Assembly: GCF_000264375.1 (NCBI RefSeq)
Contig: NZ_AJXW01000039.1
Coordinates: 1 to 58,329, forward strand
DNA: 58,329 nt
From: Rhodanobacter thiooxydans LCS2
GTDB taxonomy: Bacteria; Pseudomonadota; Gammaproteobacteria; Xanthomonadales; Rhodanobacteraceae
Direction: 5' to 3'
Shown in pieces: positions 43,881 to 53,482 of this stretch. The number at the start of each line of letters is the position of its first letter. Positions within the stretch are counted from its first letter, which is position 1. The notes beneath the pieces were generated by a model, which saw only the letters and a list, made by a program, of their open reading frames with translations, ran no database searches and was not told where the DNA came from. The position numbers and the translations under genes are program-made.

Positions 43881-44861
43881 ATGATGACCCTTTCGGTCGG
43901 CATGCTGATGGACCCCATCGGCGCGATCAAGACAGCCAAGGACACCAGCTTCGCGATGCTGCTGGAAGCGCGCCGCCGCGGCCATTCGCTGCACTACTTC
44001 GAGCAGGGCGACCTGGCGCTGCGCGACGGCGAGCCATGGGCGCGGATCGCCCCGCTGGAAGTGCGCGAGGATCCGCAGCGCTGGTTCACGCTGGGCCCGG
44101 CGCAGTGGCGCGACCTACGCGAGCTGGACGTGGTGCTGATGCGCAAGGACCCCCCGGTCGACGCGCAGTTCATCTACGACACGATGGTGCTGGAGGCGGC
44201 CCAGCGCGGCGGCGTGGCGGTAGTCAACGACCCGCGCGCGCTGCGTGACTGCAACGAGAAGCTGTTCGCGCTGGCCTTCCCGCAGTGCATCGCGCCGACC
44301 CTGGTGTCGCGCGACGCAGGCGAACTGCGCCGGTTCACGGCCGAACACGGCGAAGTGGTGCTGAAACCGCTGGACGGCATGGGCGGGCGCGGCATCTTCC
44401 GGGCCCGGACCGGCGACGGCAACCTCAATTCCATGCTGGAAACCCTGCTCGGCGGCGGCCCGCACGGTGAGGGGCGGCAATTCACCATCGCGCAGAAGTT
44501 CATCCCGGCGATCAGCGCCGGCGACAAGCGCGTGCTGGTGGTCGATGGCGAGCCGGTGCCTTACGCGCTGGCGCGCATCCCGCAAGGCGACGAGTTCCGC
44601 GGCAACCTGGCCGCCGGCGGGCGCGGCGTCGGCGTGCCGCTGTCCGAGCGCGACCGCTGGATCGTCAGCCAGGTGGCGCCTGAGCTGCACCGGCGCGGCC
44701 TGCTGTTCGTCGGGCTGGACGTGATCGGCGACTATCTGACCGAGATCAACGTCACATCCCCGACCTGCGTGCGCGAACTGGATGCGCAGTTCGGGCTTAA
44801 CATTGCCGGCCAGCTGTTCGACGTCATCGAACGGCACGTCACCGGAAACCGCAACGCGTGA
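43881..44861 (+). CDS. gshB: Glutathione synthetase
   Basis: This 326-residue ATP-grasp ligase has MLMDPIGAIKTAKDTSFAML at the start, MRKDPPVDAQFIYDT, the nucleotide loop KPLDGMGGRGIF, and EINVTSPTCVREL near the end. It joins glycine to gamma-glutamylcysteine. CGGAG lies 5 nt before the first of two in-frame ATG codons (43881 and 43884). Its position next to pilG and upstream of tonB is conserved in Pseudomonas. Confidence 0.96.
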   Translation: MMTLSVGMLMDPIGAIKTAKDTSFAMLLEARRRGHSLHYFEQGDLALRDGEPWARIAPLEVREDPQRWFTLGPAQWRDLRELDVVLMRKDPPVDAQFIYDTMVLEAAQRGGVAVVNDPRALRDCNEKLFALAFPQCIAPTLVSRDAGELRRFTAEHGEVVLKPLDGMGGRGIFRARTGDGNLNSMLETLLGGGPHGEGRQFTIAQKFIPAISAGDKRVLVVDGEPVPYALARIPQGDEFRGNLAAGGRGVGVPLSERDRWIVSQVAPELHRRGLLFVGLDVIGDYLTEINVTSPTCVRELDAQFGLNIAGQLFDVIERHVTGNRNA

Positions 44862-45727
44862 GCGCCACTGCAACCGCCCCTTCGCCGCCCGATCCGATCG
44901 GCGCCACCTTGCTGTTCTCGCTGCTGCTGCACGGCGTGCTGCTGCTGGGCATCACCTTCCATTTCGTGAAGCCCTCGCCCAGCCTGCCCACGCTGGACGT
45001 GACCCTGGTCAACGTGGCCAACCAGCAGGCGCCGGACAAGGCGGATTTCCTGGCCCAGGCCAACAACACCGGCGGCGGCCGCAGCGACCGCGCGGCGCGA
45101 CCGTCGGACCTGTTCTCCGGCGCGATCCCCAGACCCGACCCCGGCATCGCCGCGCAGCCGGTCGAAGCCACCACCCCGCAGCCGCGCGAAGCCACCCCGA
45201 CGCGCATGGTCACCACCCGCGGCGCCAGCGATTTCCGCGTGACCAGCGATACGGCGCAAAGCGCGGTCGACCCGCACGAGCAGGCGCCCACCGCCGCCGA
45301 GCTGGAGCGCCAGCAGGCGATCGCCCAGCTGGCCGCCGAGCTGCGCCAGAAGAAGGTGGACTACGCCAAGCGGCCGAAGGTGAAGTACCTCACCGCCAGT
45401 ACGCGCGAATACGCCTACGCCGCCTACATGCGCGGCTGGTCCGACCGGGTCGAGCGGGTCGGCAACCTCAACTACCCGGAGGAGGCCCGCCGCCGCGGGC
45501 TGCACGGCGACGTGCTGCTCACCGTGGTGCTCAACCTCGACGGCAGCATCAAGAGCATCGAGGTGATCCAGAGCTCCGGCCAGAAGATCCTGGACGCCGC
45601 CGCCGAGCGCATCGTGCGCCTGGCCGCGCCGTTTCCGCCGGCGCCCAGGAGCGCCGAACGCATCGACGAGCTCAACATCACCCGCACCTGGCGCTTCCAG
45701 CCGAACAACGTGCTGCAGACACGCTGA
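44858..45727 (+). CDS. tonB: TonB-family energy transducer
   Basis: This 289-residue protein begins at a GTG that overlaps the gshB stop codon (GTGA). One membrane helix (about 17-38, GATLLFSLLLHGVLLLGITF) is followed by a long Pro/Ala-rich periplasmic linker. The C-terminal TonB domain (about 205-289) has NYPEEARRRGLHGDVLLTVVL and ends with a TWRF motif. The homologous tonB3 at this locus in Pseudomonas aeruginosa is needed for twitching motility, so a role in pilus assembly is plausible besides energising receptors such as the two in this window. Confidence 0.9.
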   Translation: MSATATAPSPPDPIGATLLFSLLLHGVLLLGITFHFVKPSPSLPTLDVTLVNVANQQAPDKADFLAQANNTGGGRSDRAARPSDLFSGAIPRPDPGIAAQPVEATTPQPREATPTRMVTTRGASDFRVTSDTAQSAVDPHEQAPTAAELERQQAIAQLAAELRQKKVDYAKRPKVKYLTASTREYAYAAYMRGWSDRVERVGNLNYPEEARRRGLHGDVLLTVVLNLDGSIKSIEVIQSSGQKILDAAAERIVRLAAPFPPAPRSAERIDELNITRTWRFQPNNVLQTR

Positions 45728-45767
45728 ACGAAGGCAGTCGATGTCTGCGCCAGGCACGCGCTGCGCT

Positions 45768-45773
45768 TACAAT
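45768..45773 (+). promoter_or_regulatory. Possible -10 element directly before yqgE
   Basis: TACAAT ends 6 nt before the yqgE ATG. If used, transcription would start at or next to the start codon and give a leaderless mRNA. No good -35 hexamer is present at 16-18 nt upstream, so this is tentative. Confidence 0.3.
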
Positions 45774-45779
45774 GTACGC

Positions 45780-46349
45780 ATGACCGCCGTGCAGCCCTCG
45801 ACCCTGACCGGACACTTCCTGATCGCCATGCCGAACCTGGCCGATCCGCCGTTCTCGCGCGGCGTGGCGCTGCTGTGCCAGCACGACGAGGCCGGCGCGG
45901 TGGGCCTGCTGGTGAACCAGTTGTCCGAGTACCGCTTCGGCGACGTGCTGGCGCAGATGAAACTGGAATGCCAGGACAGCGAGCTGGCCGACGCGCCGGT
46001 GCTGATCGGCGGCCCGGTGCAGCAGGAGCGCGGCTTCGTGCTGCATCACGAACCGGGCGATTGGGATTCAAGCTACCGCATCAACGACCACTGGTCGGTC
46101 ACCACCTCGCGCGACATCCTGGTGGCCATGGCCGCCGGCGAGGGCCCACGCCAGGCGATCATGGTGCTCGGCTACGCCGGCTGGGACGCCGGCCAGCTGG
46201 AACAGGAGCTGATGGCCAACGCCTGGCTCACCGCCGAGGCCTGCGGCCGCGTGGTGTTCGACACCCCGCTGGAGGAACGCTGGAGCGCCGCTGCCGGCCT
46301 GGTCGGGGTCGACCCGCGCCAGCTGTCCGGCTACGCGGGCCACGCATGA
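45780..46349 (+). CDS. yqgE: YqgE/AlgH family protein (DUF179)
   Basis: This 189-residue cytoplasmic protein has the family blocks LTGHFLIAMPNLADPPFSR, GAVGLLVNQ, APVLIGGPVQQERGFVLH, SRDILVAMAAGEGP and GYAGWDAGQLEQEL. The molecular role is not settled; AlgH was first linked to alginate regulation in Pseudomonas. No clear Shine-Dalgarno sequence precedes the ATG, and a TACAAT lies just upstream. The stop codon overlaps the ruvX start (ATGA). Confidence 0.92.
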   Translation: MTAVQPSTLTGHFLIAMPNLADPPFSRGVALLCQHDEAGAVGLLVNQLSEYRFGDVLAQMKLECQDSELADAPVLIGGPVQQERGFVLHHEPGDWDSSYRINDHWSVTTSRDILVAMAAGEGPRQAIMVLGYAGWDAGQLEQELMANAWLTAEACGRVVFDTPLEERWSAAAGLVGVDPRQLSGYAGHA

Positions 46350-46795
46350 GCTGCGTGTTCGGCTTCGACGTCGGCAGCCGGATCACCGGCGTGGCGATCG
46401 GCAGCACCTACACCGCCAGCGCCCGCGCGCTGGCCACCCTCGCGGTCCGCGACGACAGTCCGGACTGGCCGCGCCTCGACTCGCTGCACCAGCAGTGGCA
46501 GCCCGACACCCTGGTGGTCGGCCTGCCGCTGGCGCTGGACGGCGCCGAGCAGCCCGCCAGCCGCCGCGCCCGCCGATTCGCCGCGCAGCTGCAGCAGCGC
46601 TATGGCCTGCCGGTGGTGCTGGTCGACGAACGGCACAGCTCGCAGGAAGCGGCGCAACGTTTCGCCACCGCGCGCGCCGCCGGGCTCAGGCGCCGCCGCG
46701 ACGCCGCCGACATCGACGCCGAAGCCGCCGCGGTCATCCTCGAACGCTGGCTCGCCGGCGCCGACGCGCCAGCGGCCGACAACGCCAGCCCCTGA
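46346..46795 (+). CDS. ruvX: Holliday junction resolvase-like / pre-16S rRNA nuclease YqgF
   Basis: This 149-residue RNase H-fold protein has FGFDVGSRITGVAIG with the first catalytic Asp, LVVGLPLALDG, VDERHSSQEA with the Glu, and DAADIDAEAAAVILERW with the last Asp. YqgF takes part in 16S rRNA 5' end maturation. It is coupled to yqgE by ATGA and followed after 35 nt by pyrB, with no pyrR between them. Confidence 0.93.
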   Translation: MSCVFGFDVGSRITGVAIGSTYTASARALATLAVRDDSPDWPRLDSLHQQWQPDTLVVGLPLALDGAEQPASRRARRFAAQLQQRYGLPVVLVDERHSSQEAAQRFATARAAGLRRRRDAADIDAEAAAVILERWLAGADAPAADNASP

Positions 46796-46830
46796 ACGCA
46801 CACCTCCCCTTCCACCCCAGACCCGCCGCC

Positions 46831-47757
46831 ATGAGCCCTCGCCTGCGCCATCTGACTTCCCTGGAAAACCTGCCGCGCGAGACCATCGAGCGCCTGCTCG
46901 ACCGCGCCGAGGCGCTGCGCGACGCCTGCGCGCACGGCACCCGCAAGCTCGACGTGCTGGCCGGGCGCACCGTGCTCAACCTGTTCTTCGAGCCGTCCAC
47001 GCGCACCCGCACCTCATTCGAGCTGGCCGCGCGCCGGCTGGGCGCCGACGTGGTCAACTTCGACATCGGGCTGTCCTCCACCAGCAAGGGCGAGGAACTG
47101 TTCGACACCCTGCACACGCTCGAGGCGATGCACCTGGACGCCATCGTGGTGCGCCACAAGCAGTCGGGCACGCCAGACATGCTGGTGCGCCATGCGATGA
47201 GCGGGGTCTCGGTGATCAACGCCGGCGACGGCAACCACGCGCACCCCACTCAGGGCCTGCTGGATACGCTGACCATCCGCCAGCACCGGCCCGACTTCGG
47301 CAACCTGACCGTGCTGATCTGCGGCGACATCAAGCATTCGCGGGTGGCCCGCTCGGACATCAACGCGTTCACCGCGCTGGGGGTCAAGGAAATCCGCCTG
47401 TGCGGGCCGACGGAGCTGATGCTGCCGGCGGACGAGGCGCCGCAGGTGCGCCGCTACGGCAACTTCGACGAGGCCATCGAGGGCGTCGACGCGGTGATCA
47501 TGCTGCGCCTGCAGAAGGAGCGCATGGCCAGCATCGAACTGCCGGACGAGGCGGCGTATTTCGCCCACTACGGGCTGGACCGGCGCCGGCTGGGCCTGGC
47601 CGCGCCGGGCTGCCTGGTGATGCACCCGGGCCCGATCAACCGCGGCATCGAGATCGCCTCGGAGGTGGCCGACGGCGCGCAGTCGCGCATCCTCGAACAG
47701 GTCGGCAACGGCGTGTTCGTGCGCATGGCCGTGCTCGACGAAGTGCTGGCCCGCTGA
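46831..47757 (+). CDS. pyrB: Aspartate carbamoyltransferase catalytic subunit
   Basis: This 308-residue enzyme has the carbamoyl-phosphate loop FFEPSTRTRTSFELAARRLG, the SSTSKGE loop, HAHPTQGLLDT, and MHPGPINRGIEI. It catalyses the first committed step of pyrimidine synthesis. In Pseudomonas the class A enzyme is encoded with a pyrC-like partner. Here neither pyrC nor pyrI follows; an unrelated lipoprotein gene does. No pyrimidine-sensing leader was recognised. Confidence 0.95.
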   Translation: MSPRLRHLTSLENLPRETIERLLDRAEALRDACAHGTRKLDVLAGRTVLNLFFEPSTRTRTSFELAARRLGADVVNFDIGLSSTSKGEELFDTLHTLEAMHLDAIVVRHKQSGTPDMLVRHAMSGVSVINAGDGNHAHPTQGLLDTLTIRQHRPDFGNLTVLICGDIKHSRVARSDINAFTALGVKEIRLCGPTELMLPADEAPQVRRYGNFDEAIEGVDAVIMLRLQKERMASIELPDEAAYFAHYGLDRRRLGLAAPGCLVMHPGPINRGIEIASEVADGAQSRILEQVGNGVFVRMAVLDEVLAR

Positions 47758-47856
47758 GCCGCCCACCGGCCGGCGGGCGCCCGCTGCCCGCCACGGCACT
47801 GCCACGGGCAAGCGGGCATAATCACTGGCGCAGCATTCACCACATTGGGGATCAAC

Positions 47857-49641
47857 ATGCGATCGACGACGCGATACATCGCGCTGGGTTTCGCCGGCGT
47901 CATGCTGGCGGCCTGCGGGCACAAGGACAAGGACGCGCCGCTGGCTTTCGTGCCGGCGGACACGCCGTACGTGGTGGCCAACCTCGACATCATGGACGAC
48001 GCCACCCGCGGCGCCCTGCTCGCCCAGGCCGACGCGCAGCTGCCGTCCCAGCTCGCCCAGCTCGACGCCAGCGCCGAGCGGCTGAGCAGAAAGGACCCCG
48101 ATGGGGCGCGCCTGCTGCGCGCGCTGCGCGCCGAATTCAACGGCAAGACCATCGAGAGCTTCGCCCAGGGCGCCGGCCTGAACCTCAAGGGCTACTCCGC
48201 CTTCTACGGCCTCGGCCTGGCCCCGGTGCTGCGCTCCCAGCTGAGCGACCCGGGCGCGTTCGAGGGTTTCGTCGGCAGGCTGGAAACCGCCTACGGCAAG
48301 AAGCTCGATGTCGCCAGCGTGGGCAAGCAGAGCTACCGCAAGTACGCCTTTCCCGCCTCCGGCACCGAGCTGGTGCTGGCCACGGTGAACAAGCAGGCGG
48401 TGGCCGCGCTGCTGCCGGCTGATGTCTCGCCGGCGCTGCTGCGCCAGGCGCTGGGCCTGGATCGGCCGCAGAAGAGCCTGCAGGACGATGGCCGGCTGAA
48501 GACGCTGGCCAAGGCCAAGGGTTACCAGAAGTGGCTGCTCGGCGAACTGGATCTGACTCGCGCGCTGCCGCTGGCGATCGGCGGCAAGGATCCGCTGGTC
48601 GGCGCGATCCAGAAGGCCCATGCCGAAGCCATCGCAGCGAAGACCGGTGAGCCGGTCGCCACCCAGCTGCAGAGCTCGCCCAGCTGCGGCACCGACGCCG
48701 CGCGCATCGCCGCACGCGTGCCGGCCATGAGCTTCGGCTACACCAGGCTTGACGCGAAGCACCAGGACGTGCGTTTCGACGTGGCGCTGGCCGGCGACAT
48801 TAGCCAGGCCTTCGCCGGGCTCAAGGTCGCGCTGCCCGGCCTGGGCGGCGCCGGCACCGCACCGTTCGACCTGAGCGTGGCCCTGCCGGTCGCCGAGGCC
48901 CGCACGTTCTGGCTGGCCCAGGCCGAGGCGGTGGCCGCCAAGCCGTTCAGCTGCCCCTCGCTGACCGACCTCAACGACAGCTTCGCCAAGCTCGGCCCCG
49001 CCATGCAGAAGGCGGCGATCCCGCCGTTCGGCGACATGCTCGGCCTGCGCATTGCGCTGGACTCGCTGGCGGCGGGCAAGGAGAGCGCCCTGCCCACCTT
49101 CAGTGGGCGCGTGCTGGTCGGCACCAACAACCCCGACGGCCTGTTCGCGATGGGCCAGATGATGGTGCCCGCGCTGGCCGCGCTGAAACCGAGCCATGAC
49201 GGCAAGCCGCTGCCGCTGCCGAAGGACGTGGTGGGCATGCTGGGCCAGCCGGCCTGGCTGGCCATGGGCGAGAAGGCGCTCGCCTTCGGTATCGGCGCAG
49301 GCGAGGACACCCGCCTGAGCGATGCCCTGAAGGACCCGACCGGCGACACCGGCCGGATGGGCCGCATGCACATCAGCGGCGCGATGTACCTGAGCTGGCT
49401 GCAGCTGATGGAGCAGAAGATCGACAGCGTGGCCGCCGCCACTGCAGCGATCGGCAAGAGCGACGAGCCGTCGATCGACGACTCGGGCGACAGTGCGGCC
49501 GAGGCCGCCGCCGAGCTGGCCCGCACCAAGGCCCAGTTCGCCGCCATGAAATCGCAGGCCGAGCGCGTCGACAGCATCGATGCCCAGATGCACGTGGACC
49601 AGGGTGGCATGGTGATCACCAGCCAGACCGCGCTGAAGTAG
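47857..49641 (+). CDS. Large lipoprotein, DUF3352-like, unknown function
   Basis: This 594-residue protein has a lipoprotein signal with lipobox L17-A18-A19-C20 (VMLAACGHKDK). The mature part begins APLAFVPADTPYVVANLD, the opening seen in DUF3352-type surface proteins (substrate unknown). Three cysteines occur in the middle (SSPSCGTD, SCPS), so a disulfide is possible. The C-terminus is rich in Ala/Glu/Asp. GGGG about 8 nt before the ATG is the ribosome binding site, and a strong terminator follows. Confidence 0.72.
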   Translation: MRSTTRYIALGFAGVMLAACGHKDKDAPLAFVPADTPYVVANLDIMDDATRGALLAQADAQLPSQLAQLDASAERLSRKDPDGARLLRALRAEFNGKTIESFAQGAGLNLKGYSAFYGLGLAPVLRSQLSDPGAFEGFVGRLETAYGKKLDVASVGKQSYRKYAFPASGTELVLATVNKQAVAALLPADVSPALLRQALGLDRPQKSLQDDGRLKTLAKAKGYQKWLLGELDLTRALPLAIGGKDPLVGAIQKAHAEAIAAKTGEPVATQLQSSPSCGTDAARIAARVPAMSFGYTRLDAKHQDVRFDVALAGDISQAFAGLKVALPGLGGAGTAPFDLSVALPVAEARTFWLAQAEAVAAKPFSCPSLTDLNDSFAKLGPAMQKAAIPPFGDMLGLRIALDSLAAGKESALPTFSGRVLVGTNNPDGLFAMGQMMVPALAALKPSHDGKPLPLPKDVVGMLGQPAWLAMGEKALAFGIGAGEDTRLSDALKDPTGDTGRMGRMHISGAMYLSWLQLMEQKIDSVAAATAAIGKSDEPSIDDSGDSAAEAAAELARTKAQFAAMKSQAERVDSIDAQMHVDQGGMVITSQTALK

Positions 49642-49657
49642 ACATTGGCACCGAGGG

Positions 49658-49693
49658 AAAGCCGGGGCGCAGCGACGCCCCGGCTTTTTTTCA
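49658..49693 (+). terminator. Intrinsic terminator after the lipoprotein gene
   Basis: A 12-bp stem (AAAGCCGGGGCG / CGCCCCGGCTTT) with a 6-nt loop is followed by T residues, 17 nt after the stop codon. Confidence 0.92.
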
Positions 49694-49882
49694 TGCGCGG
49701 CTCGCGGCATTCAACGCGAAGACAACATCGCCATGACCTGCCTTTCGCGTCCGTAATCCCGCGCTGAACCGGTGCCCGCTGAAGCCACGCGGCGTTCACG
49801 GCCCGGCTGTTGCCATGGCGACGGCAGCATCCCGCCTGTCGCTCCGGCAGGCAGGCATCGTCATCCCACCAAGGAGATCGCC

Positions 49883-50260
49883 ATGCGCACTTCCACGATC
49901 CGCCACAGCTTGTATGCCACCACCCTCGTGCTCGCCTTCGCGGCCATCCCGTTCGGCCAGGTCGCAGCCCAGGACGCCGGCGCGCGCATGCAGCAGTCTT
50001 CCGAGAACCAGACCGTGCCGGACAAGGCGGCCGATGCCTGGATCACCACCAAGGTGAAATCGGAGTTCGGCACCACCAAGGGCATCCCGGCCACCGACAT
50101 TTCGGTCTCGACCCACGATGGCGTGGTCACGCTCAGCGGCACGGTTGCCTCGCAGTCCCAAAAGGACCACGCCGAACGCGTCGCCCAGCTCGTCAAGGGC
50201 GTGAAGAGCGTGGACGCCAGCGGCCTGACCGTCGGCGGCACGCCGCCCGGGGAGAAGTAG
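49883..50260 (+). CDS. Periplasmic BON-domain protein (OsmY-like)
   Basis: This 125-residue protein has a cleavable signal peptide (about 1-30, ending QVAAQ) and one BON domain (about 47-118: DAWITTKVKSEFGTTKGIPATD, VVTLSGTVASQSQKDHAERVAQ). BON domains bind phospholipid membranes, and OsmY-type proteins respond to osmotic or envelope stress. AAGGAG lies 7 nt before the ATG. It stands alone between terminators. Confidence 0.85.
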   Translation: MRTSTIRHSLYATTLVLAFAAIPFGQVAAQDAGARMQQSSENQTVPDKAADAWITTKVKSEFGTTKGIPATDISVSTHDGVVTLSGTVASQSQKDHAERVAQLVKGVKSVDASGLTVGGTPPGEK

Positions 50261-50298
50261 GCGCACTGAGTACCGCGAGCCGACAGGAAAGGCGCCCG

Positions 50299-50327
50299 AA
50301 AAAAAAGCCGCCGGAAAATCCGGCGGC
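50299..50327 (-). terminator. Intrinsic terminator after the second TonB-dependent receptor
   Basis: GCCGCCGGA and TCCGGCGGC pair across a 3-nt loop. On the minus strand the stem is followed by eight T residues, 60 nt past the receptor stop codon. Confidence 0.9.
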
Positions 50328-50386
50328 CCAAGGGGTGGTGCTTCGGCATTTGGCACATCAGGCCAAACCCGCGTTATCCGCTATGT

Positions 50387-53300
50387 TCAGATGTCGTAGC
50401 GCACAGTGAAACGCACCGTCCGCGGGTCGGTATAGTTCAACACCCGGCCATAGAGCGGGTTCACCGTGGTGCGGTTGCTCCCGTAGCGCATGTGGTAGTA
50501 CTGCGGCGTCTGGCGGTTCAGCACGTTGAGCACGTCGACCTGCAGCGTCAACTTGTTGTCCGCCCAGCCCGGCGTGTACGCCGCATTGAGGTCCAGACGG
50601 TAGGTCCACGGCGTGGTGCCGCTGGTGCCGCGCGGGGCGAACACGACCTGCGAGCCCGGGATGTTCAGGCCGCAGTAGTGGTAGCTCGACGAGTTGTAGA
50701 TACCCTTGGTGGTCGTGTCAGGCCAGAAACTGAGGCAGCTCTTGGGACGGCCGGACGCCACCTGCACGGTGGATCCGACGCGCCACTCCTTGCTGAACTG
50801 GTAGTAGCCGAACGCGCGGATCTGGTGCCTGCGGTCGTTCGGCAGCGAGCCGTTGGAGCCCACCATCAGCTGCGGCTTGTCCCAGTCCTGGGTTACCGAC
50901 ACGTCGGCCTGGCCACCGGCACCGGTATCCAGGTCGGAGAGCAGCTGGCCTTCGGTGTTGCCGTAGTTGTGCGAGAGGGTGTAGCCGATCTTGCCGTACC
51001 AGTTGTCGGCGAACGGATGCTCCACGAACAGGTCCAGCGCGGCGTACTTGCGCTTCAACTTGGGGAAACCGAGCTGCTCGTTGGTGTAGTGCACCTCGGT
51101 GAAGCTGCCATCGGGCTGTTCCAGCAGGAAGGTGTTGGCCTGGCCCGGGTTGAACAGGAAGCAGCGGCCGCCCAGCGTCTGGGTGCAGGTGTCGTCGATC
51201 GCGCTGCGCAGCTTGCGCAGGGTGACCTTGGCGCCCGTCACGAAGGTCGGGCTGACCTGGTATTCCGCACCGAGGATGTACTCGTCCTGGAAGTGCGACT
51301 TCATGCCTTTGGACGCCACCGTGCGCGGGTCGGGCGCCTGGCCACACTCGAGGTTGGTCGAGACCAGGTTGGTGTTGCCGCAGGTATAGCCCTTGCTGTG
51401 GTCCACGGCGATCGGGCTGAGGCCGGTCGGCGCACCGGTGCGCGGATCGACGCCGGTGTAGGTGAAGTACTCGCTGGTGATCAGCGAGCCGGAGGCGCCG
51501 CGCACGGCCACGTTGTTCGGCATCGCCAGGTGGTAGCGGCCGGCGTTGGCGAACACCTTGAGGCTGGAGTCGCCGAACACGTCCCACGAGGCGCCCAGCC
51601 GCGGCGCCAGCTGGTGGCGCTGGCGCGCGAACGGCTGGTTGCTGCTGTTGTAGTTGGTGAACTGCTCGTTGCGCAGGCCGAGCGAGAGCAGCAGGTTGTT
51701 GTTCACCTGCCAGCGATCCTCGATGTACTGCGCCTCCTGCTCGGTCTTCACCTTGGCCAGCTGGGTACGGTAGTAGCGGTAGACGTAGTAGCCCTGCGTG
51801 CCCAGGCCACCAGCCGAGACCGGCGAGCCCACGCCGTTGCCGGTGTCGATCGCCCCGGCGGGGTTCGACTGCCAGCCGTAGATCCAGCCGTAACCACCGG
51901 GGTAGCTCTTGCCGGTCAGCGAATCGGCGATCTGCTTGTCGAAGCCCACGCGGATGTCGTGGTCGCCGATGCGGTACTCGATGTCCAGGCGGCCGCCACG
52001 GGTCTTGTCCTTGGCACCCGGTACCAGGAGGAGCGCGGTGGTCTTCTGGCAGGTGTTGTAGGTTTGCCCGGGGGCCGCGGTCTGGGAATTCACCGAGATG
52101 TACGGGCAGGCCGGATCGTAGCCCCAGGGCGTGCTGACATGGTCGATCTTCTGCGTGCCGTACAGCGCGGACAGGGTCAGGTCATCGGTCAGGTAGCTGG
52201 TGTACTTGCCGATGTAGAGCTCGCCGCCGTCCTTGGTGTAGATGCCGCCGGTCTGCGTGTCGGTATGGGTGTCGTTGGCGTAGCTGTACGGCGAGTACTT
52301 GGCGTCGTACAGGGTCTTGTCGGAGATGCCGGTCAGCTCGACGATGTTGCTGTCGTTGATATTCCAGTCGATCTTGGCCGTCCAGCGCGGCTTCTTGTAG
52401 GAGTAGTCGTTCCACGCCTGCTTGAGGTTCGCCGCGGATGAGTTGGTGTAGTAGCGGACGCTGTTGCCTTCCTGCCGCTCCACCTCGGCATTCACGTAGA
52501 AGAACAGCTTGTCCCGGATCAGCGGGCCGCCGACGTAGGCGCCCACGGTGGAGGTCCAGTACTGCGAGCGATTGCGGTTCAGGTACAGGGTGCCGTCGGT
52601 CGGCGTCCGGTTGCCCGAGCCGTAGAACCCGGTGTTGGCGAAGTAGATGTTGCGCGGGTCGGAACGCAGCGCCTGCGGTGCCCATATGCTGTAGACGCCG
52701 GCCTTCCATTCGTTGCTGCCGCGCTTGGTCACGATGTTGATCACGCCGCCGGTGGAGCGCCCGAATTCGGCGCCGTAGCCGCCGGTCAGCACCTGCTCCT
52801 GGTCGATGGCGTCGAACGGCAGGGTCGAGAGACCGATCGAGGTCAGCGGGTTGGTGACCGCGTAGCCGTTGATGTAATAGGCGTTCTCGGAAGCCGCCGA
52901 ACCGCCGAAGCTCGGGGCGTTGTAGCTCGAGCCCTGGATGACGCCGGGAGCCAGCAGGGCCGCCGCCAGCACGTCACGCGACAGCGGCAGCTTCTGCAGC
53001 TGGTCGGCCGTCAGCACGGTGCGGGTGTCCACCGACGAAACGTCGATCGCCGGCAGCGAGGAGGCCGTGACTGAAACCGCTCCCAGTTCGGTGGTCCGTT
53101 CCGGCGAGGCGAACGACACTTCCGATCCGCCCGAGATCACCACCGTGATGTTGTCACGACTGCTGACCGTGGCCCCGTGGTTCTGCAGCGTGACCTTGTA
53201 GTTGCCGACCGGCAAGGACGAAAAACGGTAGCGACCGCTGGCGTCCACCGTGGTCGAGCGGGTAAAGCCGGTGTCCGTGTTCTGGATCAGCACCGTATCG

Positions 53301-53443
53301 CCCTGCTTCGCGCCGACCTGGCCGAAGATCGAGCCGGTGATGTTGGACTGCGCCAGCGCGGTGCCGGCCAGGGACATGCCCAGCGCTACCGACAGCGCGG
53401 AAAGGCGCAGCAGAGGCCGCGCGTTACTCGTAAACTTGTTCAT
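50387..53443 (-). CDS. Oar-like TonB-dependent outer-membrane receptor
   Basis: This is a protein of 1018 residues. A signal peptide (about 1-32, ending TALAQ) is followed by a carboxypeptidase-regulatory-like domain (about 36-110; DASGRYRFSSLPVGNYKVTLQ), a plug domain (about 130-250; GGSAASENAYYINGYAVTNP, GRSTGGVINIVTKRGSNEWK) and a barrel ending VRFTVRYDI. The last residue is Ile, not the usual aromatic. Several extracellular-loop cysteines occur in likely pairs (DPACPY, NTCQK, CTQTLGGRC). The substrate is unknown. The start was set at MNKFTSN, with AGGGG 7 nt upstream. A good promoter and a perfect palindrome lie upstream. Confidence 0.88.
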   Translation of the reverse strand: MNKFTSNARPLLRLSALSVALGMSLAGTALAQSNITGSIFGQVGAKQGDTVLIQNTDTGFTRSTTVDASGRYRFSSLPVGNYKVTLQNHGATVSSRDNITVVISGGSEVSFASPERTTELGAVSVTASSLPAIDVSSVDTRTVLTADQLQKLPLSRDVLAAALLAPGVIQGSSYNAPSFGGSAASENAYYINGYAVTNPLTSIGLSTLPFDAIDQEQVLTGGYGAEFGRSTGGVINIVTKRGSNEWKAGVYSIWAPQALRSDPRNIYFANTGFYGSGNRTPTDGTLYLNRNRSQYWTSTVGAYVGGPLIRDKLFFYVNAEVERQEGNSVRYYTNSSAANLKQAWNDYSYKKPRWTAKIDWNINDSNIVELTGISDKTLYDAKYSPYSYANDTHTDTQTGGIYTKDGGELYIGKYTSYLTDDLTLSALYGTQKIDHVSTPWGYDPACPYISVNSQTAAPGQTYNTCQKTTALLLVPGAKDKTRGGRLDIEYRIGDHDIRVGFDKQIADSLTGKSYPGGYGWIYGWQSNPAGAIDTGNGVGSPVSAGGLGTQGYYVYRYYRTQLAKVKTEQEAQYIEDRWQVNNNLLLSLGLRNEQFTNYNSSNQPFARQRHQLAPRLGASWDVFGDSSLKVFANAGRYHLAMPNNVAVRGASGSLITSEYFTYTGVDPRTGAPTGLSPIAVDHSKGYTCGNTNLVSTNLECGQAPDPRTVASKGMKSHFQDEYILGAEYQVSPTFVTGAKVTLRKLRSAIDDTCTQTLGGRCFLFNPGQANTFLLEQPDGSFTEVHYTNEQLGFPKLKRKYAALDLFVEHPFADNWYGKIGYTLSHNYGNTEGQLLSDLDTGAGGQADVSVTQDWDKPQLMVGSNGSLPNDRRHQIRAFGYYQFSKEWRVGSTVQVASGRPKSCLSFWPDTTTKGIYNSSSYHYCGLNIPGSQVVFAPRGTSGTTPWTYRLDLNAAYTPGWADNKLTLQVDVLNVLNRQTPQYYHMRYGSNRTTVNPLYGRVLNYTDPRTVRFTVRYDI

Positions 53444-53482
53444 CGTTTTCCCCTGAAGAATTGCGAACGGCGATCGATAGCA

